64,000 nucleotides of DNA, from positions 1,098,906 through 1,162,905 of the forward strand of contig NZ_ML636798.1 in NCBI RefSeq assembly GCF_006476065.1, given 5' to 3'. Numbering within the stretch: position 1 is the first letter of the stretch; each line of letters begins with the position of its first letter. The translations under genes and the position numbers were made by a program. Below are positions 10,701-18,775 of this stretch, piece after piece. Below the pieces are notes generated by a model. The model worked only from the letters and a program-made list of their open reading frames with translations. It made no database searches and was not told where the DNA came from. This DNA is from Cognatiluteimonas lumbrici. GTDB taxonomy: Bacteria; Pseudomonadota; Gammaproteobacteria; Xanthomonadales; Xanthomonadaceae.

Positions 10701-10756
10701 TTTACACCTGTAAACCGACATGGATCGGAGATTACACCTGTAAACGCCAGTGTCAA
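10701..10756 (-). promoter_or_regulatory. BlaI-type double operator and promoter of the blaI-M56 operon
   Basis: Two copies of TTACACCTGTAAAC occur at 10702-10715 and 10732-10745. Each holds the BlaI/MecI core TACA-NN-TGTA, and the upstream-gene-proximal copy extends to a perfect TTTACA-CC-TGTAAA palindrome (10701-10714). The centres are exactly 30 bp apart, about three helical turns. On the minus strand a TTGACA -35 (10756-10751), a 16-base spacer and TAATCT -10 (10734-10729) put the second operator across the -10 and the first just downstream of the expected start site. Confidence 0.8.
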
Positions 10757-10797
10757 GGAGGTCCCGCATGACCCCTCGCAGTCGGGGCCGGATCAGA

Positions 10798-11931
10798 TCA
10801 GCGCAACCGCCGCAAGTAGCGCTTCTCGAACGCGCCCTTGGCCCAGTGCGCCAGCCGCGAGGACGGCAGCGCCAGCGCGCGCGAGCCGCGCCGGACCACC
10901 AGCATCCCCCGCTCCAGGGTGTCGACGATGCAGACCAGCTCGCTGCGGAAGGCCTCGTCCGCGGGCTGGTTGCGCAGCTCCCGCACCAGGTTGCGGGCGG
11001 CGACCGCCGCCTGCAGGTCGGCCTGGTGCGCCTGCTTCGGCATCCACTCGGGACCGGGGAAGCTGCCGCCGTCACCGGCGACGTAGGTGCGCGCGACGCC
11101 GGGCACGCGGCAGGCCGCCGTGCCCTGGACGAAGCCGCCGGGCGAGCGCGGCAACGTCGTCCGGTCCAGCCACGCCTGGCCGGTCAGCCCGGGCATGAAC
11201 AGGGTCATGTCGCTGTCGATGCGGGTGCGCTCGAGCTGCACGGTGCCGGCCTCGATGCGTTGCGGCTTCTCGCCGAGCACGGTGTCGATGCCGCGCCGGC
11301 GCATTTCCGCCAGCAGCCGGCCGACGGCGCGCTCCCCCATCCGCTGCCCGGGGCGCTCGGAGGGACTGAAGAACACCAGGCGGAAGCGGTCGCGCCGGCG
11401 CTGTCGGCGCAGCAGCGTCTCGGTGCCGAACGCGAACTCGAACACCGGCCCGCCGCGCATCGCGATCGGCTCGTCCGGGTTGGATCCGAAGCCGAAGCAC
11501 AGCGTACCGCCCTCCAGCGCCTCCAGCCGGTCGCGGATGGCCTCGCCGGCGGCCACGCCCTCGCAGGGAACGATGGCGTGCTCGATGCCGGGCAGCTTGC
11601 GCAGGAAGCGGGCGCCGGTGGCGATCACCAGGCCGTCGTTGGCGACGTCGCCGGCGTCGGTGTGCAACACCCGGCCATCGGCCGACAGGCCGGTGGCGTG
11701 CGCGGCGTGGAAGGCGATGCGCTCGCGGCGCAGGAACCCACCCAGCGGAACGACGAGGTCGTCGCGGGTGCGCTTCCCCGACGGCAGCCAGATGGCGCCC
11801 GGCAGGTAGTGCAGCTCGGCCGCCGGCGCGACCAGGGTCAGCTCGGCGTCGCGGTCCTGCGCGCGCAACGTGCGCAACGCGGTCACTCCGGCGAACCCGG
11901 ACCCGACCACCGTGATGCGCGCGGCCGTCAT
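10798..11931 (-). CDS. SQR-like FAD-dependent oxidoreductase (377 aa)
   Basis: A flavoprotein of the sulfide:quinone reductase / NDH-2 superfamily. The N-terminal FAD motif is ITVVGSGFAGVTALRTLR, the second nucleotide segment LVIATGARF, and the flavin-proximal ending TYVAGDGGSFPG. The C-terminal ALPSSRLAHWAKGAFEKRYL resembles the membrane-binding end of SQR proteins. Cysteines at about 123, 145, 274 and 334 could include the redox pair, but their spacing differs from the type I enzyme encoded at 16950. The substrate is uncertain: sulfide, persulfide or flavocytochrome c-like chemistry are all possible. It is the last gene of the six-gene operon, coupled to thioredoxin by ATGA (11928-11931). 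Confidence 0.75.
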   Translation of the reverse strand: MTAARITVVGSGFAGVTALRTLRAQDRDAELTLVAPAAELHYLPGAIWLPSGKRTRDDLVVPLGGFLRRERIAFHAAHATGLSADGRVLHTDAGDVANDGLVIATGARFLRKLPGIEHAIVPCEGVAAGEAIRDRLEALEGGTLCFGFGSNPDEPIAMRGGPVFEFAFGTETLLRRQRRRDRFRLVFFSPSERPGQRMGERAVGRLLAEMRRRGIDTVLGEKPQRIEAGTVQLERTRIDSDMTLFMPGLTGQAWLDRTTLPRSPGGFVQGTAACRVPGVARTYVAGDGGSFPGPEWMPKQAHQADLQAAVAARNLVRELRNQPADEAFRSELVCIVDTLERGMLVVRRGSRALALPSSRLAHWAKGAFEKRYLRRLR

Positions 11932-12383
11932 CGGCCGGCGTCCATCGCGGCGCGCGTCCAGCGCACGATGTCGGTCGCGCCCATCGCGCCTGCCTGGCGC
12001 GCCAGTTCGCGGCCGCGGTGGAACAGCACCAGCGTCGGGATGCTGCGGATCGCGAAACGCTGGGCCAGCACCGGTTCCGACTGGGTGTCCACCTTGGCGA
12101 GCCTGACCCGCGGTTCCAGTTCCGCCGCGGCCTGCTCGAACTGCGGCGCCATCGCGCGGCAAGGCCCGCACCACGGCGCCCAGAAGTCCACCAGCAACGG
12201 CAGCTCGCCGCGGCTGGCGTGGATCTCGAACGTGTCCACGCCGAGCGCGACCGGCCGCGCCTCGAACAGCCGCCCGTGGCACTGCCCGCAGGACGGGGCT
12301 TCGGCCAGGCGCGCCGCGGGCACGCGGTTGAGGGCGTGGCAGTGCGGGCAGGCGACCAGCAGCGGGTCGCGGACGTCGGTCAT
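11928..12383 (-). CDS. trxC: Thioredoxin 2 (151 aa)
   Basis: A cytosolic thiol-disulfide reductase of the TrxC type. An N-terminal zinc-binding module with two CxxC pairs (CPHCHALNRVP and CGQCHGRLF) precedes a thioredoxin fold with active site WAPWCGPCRAMAPQ and the cis-proline segment SIPTLVLF. The length of about 150 aa is typical. It is coupled on both sides by ATGA overlaps, to the RND pump upstream and to the flavoprotein downstream. In this operon it is likely to reduce persulfides or disulfides produced during sulfide oxidation, which is inference from context. Confidence 0.9.
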   Translation of the reverse strand: MTDVRDPLLVACPHCHALNRVPAARLAEAPSCGQCHGRLFEARPVALGVDTFEIHASRGELPLLVDFWAPWCGPCRAMAPQFEQAAAELEPRVRLAKVDTQSEPVLAQRFAIRSIPTLVLFHRGRELARQAGAMGATDIVRWTRAAMDAGR

Positions 12384-15300
12384 GCCGTCACCTCCGGAGG
12401 CTGCCTGCGCAGCAGCGTGTAGTACAGCAAGGGGATCACGACCAGCGTGAGCACGGTGCTGACGAGGATGCCGAACACCAGCGACACCGCCAGGCCGTTG
12501 AAGATCGGGTCGTCGAGGATGAAGAACGCGCCCAGCATCGCTGCCAGCCCTGTCAGCACGATCGGCTTGGCGCGCACCGCGCAGGCATCGACCGTGGCCT
12601 CGGCGAGCGGCACCCCGCGCGCGGTCTCCTGGTTGATGAAATCCACCAGCAGGATCGAGTTGCGCACGATGATGCCGGCCAGCGCGATCATGCCGATCAT
12701 GCTGGTGGCGGTGAACTGCGCGCCCAGCAGCGCGTGCCCGGGCATCACCCCGATGACCGTCAGCGGAATCGGCGCCATGATCACCAGCGGCACCAGGTAG
12801 CTGCGGAACTGCGCGACCACGAGCAGGTAGATCAGCACCATGCCTGCGGCGTAGGCGATGCCCATGTCGCGGAACGTCTCGTAGGTGATCTGCCATTCGC
12901 CGTCCCACTTCACCGCGAAGCGGCTGGTGTCGGCGGGCTGGCCGATGAAGGATTGCCCCAGTCGCACGCCGTCCACGGTGTCATCGCGCAACTGCCCGAC
13001 CAGGTCGAACATGCCGTACAGCGGGCTGTCGAGGCGACCGGCCTCGTCGCCGGTGACATAGGCCACCGGCAGCAGGTCCTTGTGGTGGATCGCGCCGTCC
13101 CAGGCATCGCGACGCACCTCGACCAGCTCGGACAACGGCACCAGCTGGCCCTCGCCGCCGCGCACCTCGAGCGCGAGCAGCCTTTGCAGGCTGGCCTGCT
13201 CGCCGGCCGGCAGGCGCAGGCGCACCGGGCGCGGGTACTTCGACGTGCCGTCGTGGACGAAGGTCGCGTCCAGCCCGGCCACGGCCGCCGACAAGGCGTC
13301 GGCGATCGCCGCCTGCGGCACCCCGAGCCGTGCGGCGCGGACGCGATCCACGACGATCGTTTCCCGCGGCGCGTCGCTTTCCACGCTGGTGTCGACGTCG
13401 ACCACGCCTTCGGTGGCCAGGAAGCGCTGCTCCAGTGCTTTCGCCAGTTCCCGGCTGCGCCCGTAGTCGGGGCCGTACACCTCGGCCACCAGCGGGGCCA
13501 GCACCGGCGGACCCGGCGGTACCTCGACTACCTTGACCGAGGCCCCGTGCGAGCGACCGATCGCCGCCAGCACGGGACGCAGCGCGCGCGCGATGTCGTG
13601 GCTCTGGCGCTCGCGCCGGTGCTTGTCGACCAGGTTCACCTGCAAGTCGCCGACGTTGCCGCCGCTGCGCAGGAAGTACTGCCGCACCAGGCCGTTGAAG
13701 TTGATCGGCGCGGCGGTGCCGGCATAGCCCTGGTAGTCGAGCACCTCGGGCACCTCGTCCACGGCGGCGGCGAGCTCGACCAGCAGCGCGTTGGTGTCTT
13801 CCAGCGTGCGTCCTTCCGGCAGGTCGACCACGACCTGCAGTTCGGACTTGTTGTCGAACGGGAGCATCTTCAGCACCACCAGCTGGAACACCGCCAGCGA
13901 TGCCGCCAGCGCCACCAGCGCCGCCATCCCGCCGAACAGCCACCAGCGGCGGCGGGCGCCGCGCTCGGCATCCAGGAAGGGCCGCATCACGCGTGCGAAC
14001 AGCCGGTGCAGGCGGCCCGCGGCCGGGGCCGCCGCGGGGTGCGTCGCGCCGCCATCGCCATCGCCGCCGCCGTGCCGCGCCAGCAGCTTCAGCGACAGCC
14101 ATGGGGTCACGACCAGCGCGATCGCCAGCGACAGCAGCATGCCGACCGAGGCGTTGATCGGGATCGGGCGCATGTACGGTCCCATCAACCCGGAGACGAA
14201 GGCCATCGGCATCAGCGCCGCGATCACGGTGAAGGTCGCCAGGATGGTCGGGGCGCCGACCTCCTGCACCGCCGGCGGGATCGCCTCGCGCAGCGACTTC
14301 CCGCCGAGCGCCATGTGCCGGTGGATGTTCTCGACCACGACGATCGCGTCGTCCACCAGGATGCCGATCGAGAAGATCAGCGCGAACAGCGAGACCCGGT
14401 TGAGGGTGAAGCCCATCGCCCACGAAGCGAACAACGTCATCGCCAGCGTCAGCACCACGGCGCTGCCGACCACGATGGCCTCGCGCCAGCCGAGCGCGAA
14501 CAGCACCAGCAGCACCACCGAGCCGGTGGCGAACACCAGCTTCTGGATCAGCTTGAGCGCCTTGTCGGTCGCTGTCCGGCCGTAGTCGCGGGTCACCGTG
14601 GCGTGCACGCCCTCCGGGATCAGCTGGCCGCGCAGCGTGTCCAGGCGCCTGGTGATCGCGCCGGTGATGTCGGCGGCATTGCTGCCCGGCTTCTTGGCGA
14701 TCGCGATGGTCACCGCCGGCGCGAGCCCTGCTTCCGGGCCCGCGCGGCCCGGCGGCGCGCCGTGCCAGGCATAGCGCGTGGCGATGTCGCCGCCGGCGCG
14801 GATCGTCGCCACGTCGGACAGGCGCAGCGGCTTGCCGCCCGCCAGCCCGACGACCAGGCCGGACACGTCCTCCGCGCCGGCCAGGAAGCTGCCGGCAGTC
14901 ACCGGCACCGCGGCATTGCCGCCGACGCGCTCGCCGACGTTGCGCACGGCGTTCGCGGCCTGCAGCGCGCCCGCGAGGTCGGACACGGTCAGGCCATGGG
15001 CGGCCAGCTTCGCCGGGTCGAGCGTCACCGACACCACCCGGTCGGGCGCGCCGATGGTGTACACGTCGCGGGTGCCGGGCACGCGCTTGAACTCGGTTTC
15101 CAGCGCGTGCGCGACCTCGACCAGTCCGGTGGCGTCGCGTTGCGGATCGTCCGTCCACAACGTCACCGCCATCACCGGCACGTCATCGATGCCCCTGGGC
15201 TTGACCAGCGGCTGGCCCACGCCGACGCCCGCGGGCAGCCAGTCCTGGTTGGAGAACACCTGGTTGTACAGGCGCACGATCGCCGGCTGGCGCTCGATGC

Positions 15301-15619
15301 CGACCTCGTACTCGACGGTCAGCACCGCGACGCCGGGACGGCTGACGGAGTAGACGTGCTTGATGCCTTCGATCTCGGAGAGCTTCTGCTCCAGCGGCGT
15401 GGCGACCAGCTGCTCGACGTCGCGCGCGCTCGCGCCCTGGAACGGCACGATCACGTTGGCCATGGTGACGTCGATCTGCGGCTCTTCCTCGCGCGGGGTC
15501 ACCAGCACGGCGACCAGGCCGAGCAGCAACCCGAGCAAGGCCAGGATCGGAGTCAGCGGGTTGGCCTGGAACGCGGCGGCCAGGCGTCCTGCCAGGCCCG
15601 GGCGCGGTGAGTCACTCAT
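12380..15619 (-). CDS. RND efflux permease (1079 aa)
   Basis: Inner-membrane proton-driven pump of the RND superfamily (AcrB/HAE-like), normally working with the periplasmic adaptor encoded upstream and an outer-membrane channel, which is not encoded here. The duplicated layout of twelve helices and two large periplasmic loops is evident. Helix 4 carries the proton-relay aspartate pair in GILVDDAIVVVENIHRHMA, as in drug/organic solute pumps rather than metal pumps. VIVPFQGASARDVEQLV near the N-terminus is typical. The start ATG 15619 overlaps the adaptor gene by eight bases; the frame extends upstream without support. The cargo is unknown; linkage to sqr suggests a sulfur-related or thiol-reactive compound. 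Confidence 0.92.
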   Translation of the reverse strand: MSDSPRPGLAGRLAAAFQANPLTPILALLGLLLGLVAVLVTPREEEPQIDVTMANVIVPFQGASARDVEQLVATPLEQKLSEIEGIKHVYSVSRPGVAVLTVEYEVGIERQPAIVRLYNQVFSNQDWLPAGVGVGQPLVKPRGIDDVPVMAVTLWTDDPQRDATGLVEVAHALETEFKRVPGTRDVYTIGAPDRVVSVTLDPAKLAAHGLTVSDLAGALQAANAVRNVGERVGGNAAVPVTAGSFLAGAEDVSGLVVGLAGGKPLRLSDVATIRAGGDIATRYAWHGAPPGRAGPEAGLAPAVTIAIAKKPGSNAADITGAITRRLDTLRGQLIPEGVHATVTRDYGRTATDKALKLIQKLVFATGSVVLLVLFALGWREAIVVGSAVVLTLAMTLFASWAMGFTLNRVSLFALIFSIGILVDDAIVVVENIHRHMALGGKSLREAIPPAVQEVGAPTILATFTVIAALMPMAFVSGLMGPYMRPIPINASVGMLLSLAIALVVTPWLSLKLLARHGGGDGDGGATHPAAAPAAGRLHRLFARVMRPFLDAERGARRRWWLFGGMAALVALAASLAVFQLVVLKMLPFDNKSELQVVVDLPEGRTLEDTNALLVELAAAVDEVPEVLDYQGYAGTAAPINFNGLVRQYFLRSGGNVGDLQVNLVDKHRRERQSHDIARALRPVLAAIGRSHGASVKVVEVPPGPPVLAPLVAEVYGPDYGRSRELAKALEQRFLATEGVVDVDTSVESDAPRETIVVDRVRAARLGVPQAAIADALSAAVAGLDATFVHDGTSKYPRPVRLRLPAGEQASLQRLLALEVRGGEGQLVPLSELVEVRRDAWDGAIHHKDLLPVAYVTGDEAGRLDSPLYGMFDLVGQLRDDTVDGVRLGQSFIGQPADTSRFAVKWDGEWQITYETFRDMGIAYAAGMVLIYLLVVAQFRSYLVPLVIMAPIPLTVIGVMPGHALLGAQFTATSMIGMIALAGIIVRNSILLVDFINQETARGVPLAEATVDACAVRAKPIVLTGLAAMLGAFFILDDPIFNGLAVSLVFGILVSTVLTLVVIPLLYYTLLRRQPPEVTA

Positions 15620-16694
15620 CGGCCGCCCCCGCGGTGGCGCGCCGCGCGGCCAGCACCTGCACGGCGGCGACCGGGTCGGCGGCAATGGTCTCGCCGGCGC
15701 GCAGGCCCGCCAGCACCTCGACCCGGCCGCCCGCCCGTGCGCCCAGGCGAAGCTGGCGCAACACCACCCGCTCCCCTTCGACCACGTATGCGCCGCTCAG
15801 CTCGCCGCGCTGCACGACCGCGCTGGTCGGGATGGTGATGACGGCGGCGTCGCCCGCGGCGATGGGGAACAGCACCTTGGCGGTGCTGCCGGGCAATGGC
15901 GCGGGCGCGACGTCCGGCAGCCCCACGCGCACGCCCACGCTGTGGGTGAGCGGATCGGCGGACGGGTACACGACCAGCTCCTCCGCCTGCAGCGTGCGGC
16001 CATCGGCGAGCGCAATGCGGGCCCGGCCCGCCGCGCGGATCGCCCCGGCCTCGGACTGCGGGACCTGCACTTCGATGCGCAGCGCGCCGGGCGCATGCAG
16101 CGACAGCAGCGGCTGGCCCGGGGCAACGGCCTCGCCCGGCTCCACCCGGCGCGCGCCGACGATGCCGTCGAAGGGCGCGCGCACGACCGTGTAGTCGGCC
16201 TGTTGCGCGGCCTGCGCGAGCTGCGCGCGGGCGGCGTCGCGCGCCGCCACGGCGCTGTCGCGCGCCGCGCGAGCCTGGTCCACCTGCGCGCGCGACACGT
16301 ACTGGTCGCCGGCCAGGGAGGCGTAGCGGCGGTAGTTCGCCTCCGCTTCCGCGGCCGCCGCCTCGGCGGCGCGCAGCTGCGCACGCGCGCTGTTGGCCCC
16401 GGCCTGCTGCTCGACCGCGGTCAGGCGCACCAGGACCTGGCCGGCGCGGACGCGGTCGTCCACGTCGACCTCTACCCGCGTCACCCGGCCGGCGGTCTGC
16501 GCGGCGAGATCGGCCTGCTGCACCGCCTCCACCACGCCGTCCCAGTCGCGCCCGGCCGGTGCGCCGGCGGCGCCCACTTCCAGGGTCTCGAGTGGCGGTT
16601 GCGGCGGCGACGTGGCCGGCGGCGCGGGTTCTCCGCAGGCGGCCAGCAGCGCCAGCGACGCGGCCGCGAGGGTCGTGCGCACGCGCTTCATCAT
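15612..16694 (-). CDS. RND periplasmic adaptor, lipoprotein (360 aa)
   Basis: Membrane fusion protein (HlyD/AcrA family) that links the RND permease to an outer-membrane channel. It has a lipoprotein signal with lipobox LLAAC (Cys20), a lipoyl/barrel-sandwich segment (QTAGRVTRVEVDVDDRVRAGQVL), an alanine-rich coiled-coil hairpin of about 80 residues, and the return strand YTVVRAPFDGIVGARRVEPGEAVAPGQPL. A beta-barrel and C-terminal domain follow. The start could be ATG 16694 or the next ATG 16691. It is followed directly by the permease gene and preceded by the DUF2892 gene with a 16-base gap. Confidence 0.92.
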   Translation of the reverse strand: MMKRVRTTLAAASLALLAACGEPAPPATSPPQPPLETLEVGAAGAPAGRDWDGVVEAVQQADLAAQTAGRVTRVEVDVDDRVRAGQVLVRLTAVEQQAGANSARAQLRAAEAAAAEAEANYRRYASLAGDQYVSRAQVDQARAARDSAVAARDAARAQLAQAAQQADYTVVRAPFDGIVGARRVEPGEAVAPGQPLLSLHAPGALRIEVQVPQSEAGAIRAAGRARIALADGRTLQAEELVVYPSADPLTHSVGVRVGLPDVAPAPLPGSTAKVLFPIAAGDAAVITIPTSAVVQRGELSGAYVVEGERVVLRQLRLGARAGGRVEVLAGLRAGETIAADPVAAVQVLAARRATAGAADE

Positions 16695-16710
16695 GATGTC
16701 CGTCGCCGGG

Positions 16711-16953
16711 TCAGCGGCAGCAGCTGGCGTCGCCGGCGCCGCGGCCGATGCCGAGCCGCTTCATCACCATGCCCGCCGGGCAGAACCCGGTGAACGCCGA
16801 CTGGAACAGGTTGAGGCCGATGAACGCGGTCATCAGCCAGAACCAGGGCGATACGAACTGCGTGAGCGCGATGCTGAGCAGGATCATCACGCCGGCGAAG
16901 GCCATGATGGCGCGCTCGAGCGACATCGGGCGGCGAAGGGTCCGGGTATTCAT
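16711..16953 (-). CDS. DUF2892 / YgaP-like small membrane protein (80 aa)
   Basis: A small inner-membrane protein with two predicted helices (about residues 13-31 and 35-52) and the family signature LFQSAFTGFCPAGMVMKRLG. The conserved FCPA cysteine and a C-terminal CC pair are present. Family members are often fused to, or encoded beside, rhodanese and sulfide-oxidation genes; a sulfur-handling role is inferred. It is coupled to sqr by ATGA (16950-16953). The rhodanese domain found in full YgaP is absent. Confidence 0.82.
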   Translation of the reverse strand: MNTRTLRRPMSLERAIMAFAGVMILLSIALTQFVSPWFWLMTAFIGLNLFQSAFTGFCPAGMVMKRLGIGRGAGDASCCR

Positions 16954-18266
16954 TGGCTAGTGTCTCCACTGGGGGGTTGGTGGGCGTGATTGCCCTGTTT
17001 CAGCCGCTCGATGCCGAGCAGGCCGAGGATGTATTTCTCGTAGACCGGTTCCGACGTGCCGTGGCGCATCTTGTAGAGGAAGTACTTCTCGAACGCGGCC
17101 TTGGCCACGTGCACCCACTTCCCGATCCTGGTCCAGGTGACGTTGCGCGGCGGGATCTGGGGCAGCGCCACGAACGCCGCCCCGGTATCGCCCATGTCGG
17201 CCAGGCAGACCGCATTCCAGGTGCCCTCGAACACCGGCGGACTGCCCGACAGCTCGGCCTCGATGTTGCGCACGATGGTGGTCACCATCGACTCGATCAT
17301 GAAGCCGGTCTTGGGCGCGCCCGTCGCTACCGGCGTGGCCTCCACCGGCGGGATCGCCACGCAGACCCCGGCCGCGAAGATATGCGGGTGCTTCGGGCTG
17401 CGCTGGTGCCGGTCGACGATGACGAAGCCGCGCGGGTTGCACAGGCCCTCGACCGCGGCCACCGCGTCCACGCCCTTGAAGGCAGGCAGCAGCATCGCGT
17501 AGCTGAAGGGCAGCACCTGCTCCCGCAACGGCTGGCCCTGCGCATCGTGCTCCACGACCACGACCTCGCCCGGACGCACCGCCGGGACCTTCGCGTTCAC
17601 GATCCAGCGGATGTGGCGCTGGCGCAGCTCAGATTCCATCAGCCCCTTCGAGTCGCCGACGCCGCCCAGGCCCATGTGGCCGATGTAGGGCTCGCTGCTG
17701 ACGTAGGTCATCGGCACGCGGTCGCGCAGCCTGCGCTTGCGCAGGTCGGCGTCGAGGATCATCGCGAACTCGTAGGCCGGGCCGAAACAGCTCGCTCCCT
17801 GGACCGCGCCGACCACGACCGGGCCGGGATGCTCGAGGAACCGCTGGTACTGCTCCCACGCGTGGCGCGCGTGGTCCAGCGTGCACACCGATTGCGTGAG
17901 CCCGTGCTCGGGGCCGCTGCCCGGGACCTCGTCGAAGGCCAGTTTCGGCCCGGTGCACACCACCAGGTAGTCGTAGTCCAGCACCGCGCCGTCGCCGGCA
18001 TGCACCTGCCGGGCTTCGGCGTCGATGCGGACGGCGCCCGAGCCGTTGAAGCCGATCCCCTTTCGCGCCAGCGATCCACCAGCGTCCAGGCTGGTCTGTT
18101 CGGGCGTGCGCCAGCCGACGGCCAGCCAGGGGTTGGAAGGCGTGAACGCGAAGCGCGGGCCCTGGCCGACGACGGTCACGGCGTGTCCCTGCCCCAGGGT
18201 CTCGCGAAGCTCGTAGGCGGCCGACATGCCGCCCAGTCCTGCGCCGATCACCACGATGTTGGCCAT
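16950..18266 (-). CDS. sqr: Sulfide:quinone oxidoreductase, type I (438 aa)
   Basis: Oxidises sulfide to zero-valent sulfur (poly- or persulfide) and passes electrons to the quinone pool at the inner membrane. FAD-binding start NIVVIGAGLGGMSAAYELR and CTGPKLAF are clear. The three redox cysteines of type I SQR fall at C128 (SVCTLDHA), C160 (GASCFGPAYEF) and C354 (NAVCLADMGD), nearly the numbering of the Acidithiobacillus ferrooxidans enzyme. The C-terminal amphipathic membrane anchor (WVHVAKAAFEKYFLYKMR) is intact. It is the first gene of a six-gene minus-strand operon divergent from a BigR/SqrR-type repressor; an AT-rich palindrome lies in its promoter. Confidence 0.93.
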   Translation of the reverse strand: MANIVVIGAGLGGMSAAYELRETLGQGHAVTVVGQGPRFAFTPSNPWLAVGWRTPEQTSLDAGGSLARKGIGFNGSGAVRIDAEARQVHAGDGAVLDYDYLVVCTGPKLAFDEVPGSGPEHGLTQSVCTLDHARHAWEQYQRFLEHPGPVVVGAVQGASCFGPAYEFAMILDADLRKRRLRDRVPMTYVSSEPYIGHMGLGGVGDSKGLMESELRQRHIRWIVNAKVPAVRPGEVVVVEHDAQGQPLREQVLPFSYAMLLPAFKGVDAVAAVEGLCNPRGFVIVDRHQRSPKHPHIFAAGVCVAIPPVEATPVATGAPKTGFMIESMVTTIVRNIEAELSGSPPVFEGTWNAVCLADMGDTGAAFVALPQIPPRNVTWTRIGKWVHVAKAAFEKYFLYKMRHGTSEPVYEKYILGLLGIERLKQGNHAHQPPSGDTSQ

Positions 18267-18290
18267 GGTCGTTCCTCCTTCCGCGCCAGT

Positions 18291-18329
18291 AGATTAGTAT
18301 TTTCTAATATTAGAGTCAACTGATATGAT
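18291..18329. promoter_or_regulatory. Divergent promoter with palindromic operator between sqr and the ArsR repressor
   Basis: An AT-rich island in otherwise GC-rich DNA. ATTAG (18293-18297) and CTAAT (18304-18308) form an inverted repeat, and CTAATATTAG (18304-18313) is a perfect 10-bp palindrome. On the minus strand TTGACT (18319-18314), a 17-base spacer and TAATCT (18296-18291) form a good sigma70 promoter for sqr whose spacer is filled by the palindrome. On the plus strand TATGAT (18324-18329) could be the -10 of the repressor gene. One bound dimer could therefore block both promoters. Confidence 0.7.
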
Positions 18330-18399
18330 GCGGGCACCCGCACCAGGGCATTGGACGGCCCGGCGTGGACATCCGTATTGACCGGTATCAGGAAAAGTC

Positions 18400-18729
18400 G
18401 TGACCACCAGGCGCCGCGCTGCAGCGATCGATCCCGAGGCCATGCGCCGCCACGCCGGCGACGCGGCGCAGTTGCTCAAGGCGCTCGGGAACGAAAAGCG
18501 GCTGCAGCTGCTTTGCCTGCTGGTGGACGGCGAACGCAGCGTGGGAGAATTGAATTCACGCCTGGACCTGAGCCAGTCGGCCCTGTCCCAGCACCTGGCA
18601 CGGCTGCGCAACGACGGCCTGGTCACCACGCGGCGCGAGGCGCAGGTGGTGTACTACTCGCTGGCGCCCGGTCCGGCGCAGGACGTGCTGGAGACGCTGC
18701 ACGGGATCTATTGCGTCGCCGGGCCATGA
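18400..18729 (+). CDS. ArsR-family persulfide-sensing repressor, BigR/SqrR type (109 aa)
   Basis: A dimeric winged-helix repressor of the ArsR family. KALGNEKRLQLLCLLVDGE, the recognition helix LSQSALSQHLARLRNDGLV and the wing TTRREAQVVYYSL are typical. It has only two cysteines, C39 (LLCLL) and C105 (IYCVAG), 66 residues apart. This is the same spacing as C41 and C107 of Rhodobacter SqrR, which form a tetrasulfide bridge when persulfides build up. Metal-binding ArsR motifs (CVC) are absent. The start is GTG 18400 with AGGAAAA at five bases. It faces sqr across a palindromic promoter region and very probably represses that operon and itself. Confidence 0.88.
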   Translation: MTTRRRAAAIDPEAMRRHAGDAAQLLKALGNEKRLQLLCLLVDGERSVGELNSRLDLSQSALSQHLARLRNDGLVTTRREAQVVYYSLAPGPAQDVLETLHGIYCVAGP

Positions 18730-18735
18730 GCGAAG

Positions 18736-18775
18736 GCGCGCGGGGCGCCGGGATTCCTCCCCGGCGCCCGCGCGC
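18736..18775 (+). terminator. Long GC hairpin after the ArsR gene
   Basis: A stem of 16 base pairs with one bulged base (left arm 18736-18752, right arm 18760-18775) and a 7-base loop starts seven bases after the repressor stop. It lacks a T-run, so it is a stabilising or weakly terminating hairpin rather than a classical intrinsic terminator. The rest of the 249-base gap up to 18978 shows nothing certain. Confidence 0.45.

Noticed and set aside
12734-15610. Long plus-strand frame opposite the RND permease
   Set aside because: Antisense shadow; the minus strand carries a complete RND protein with all expected motifs.
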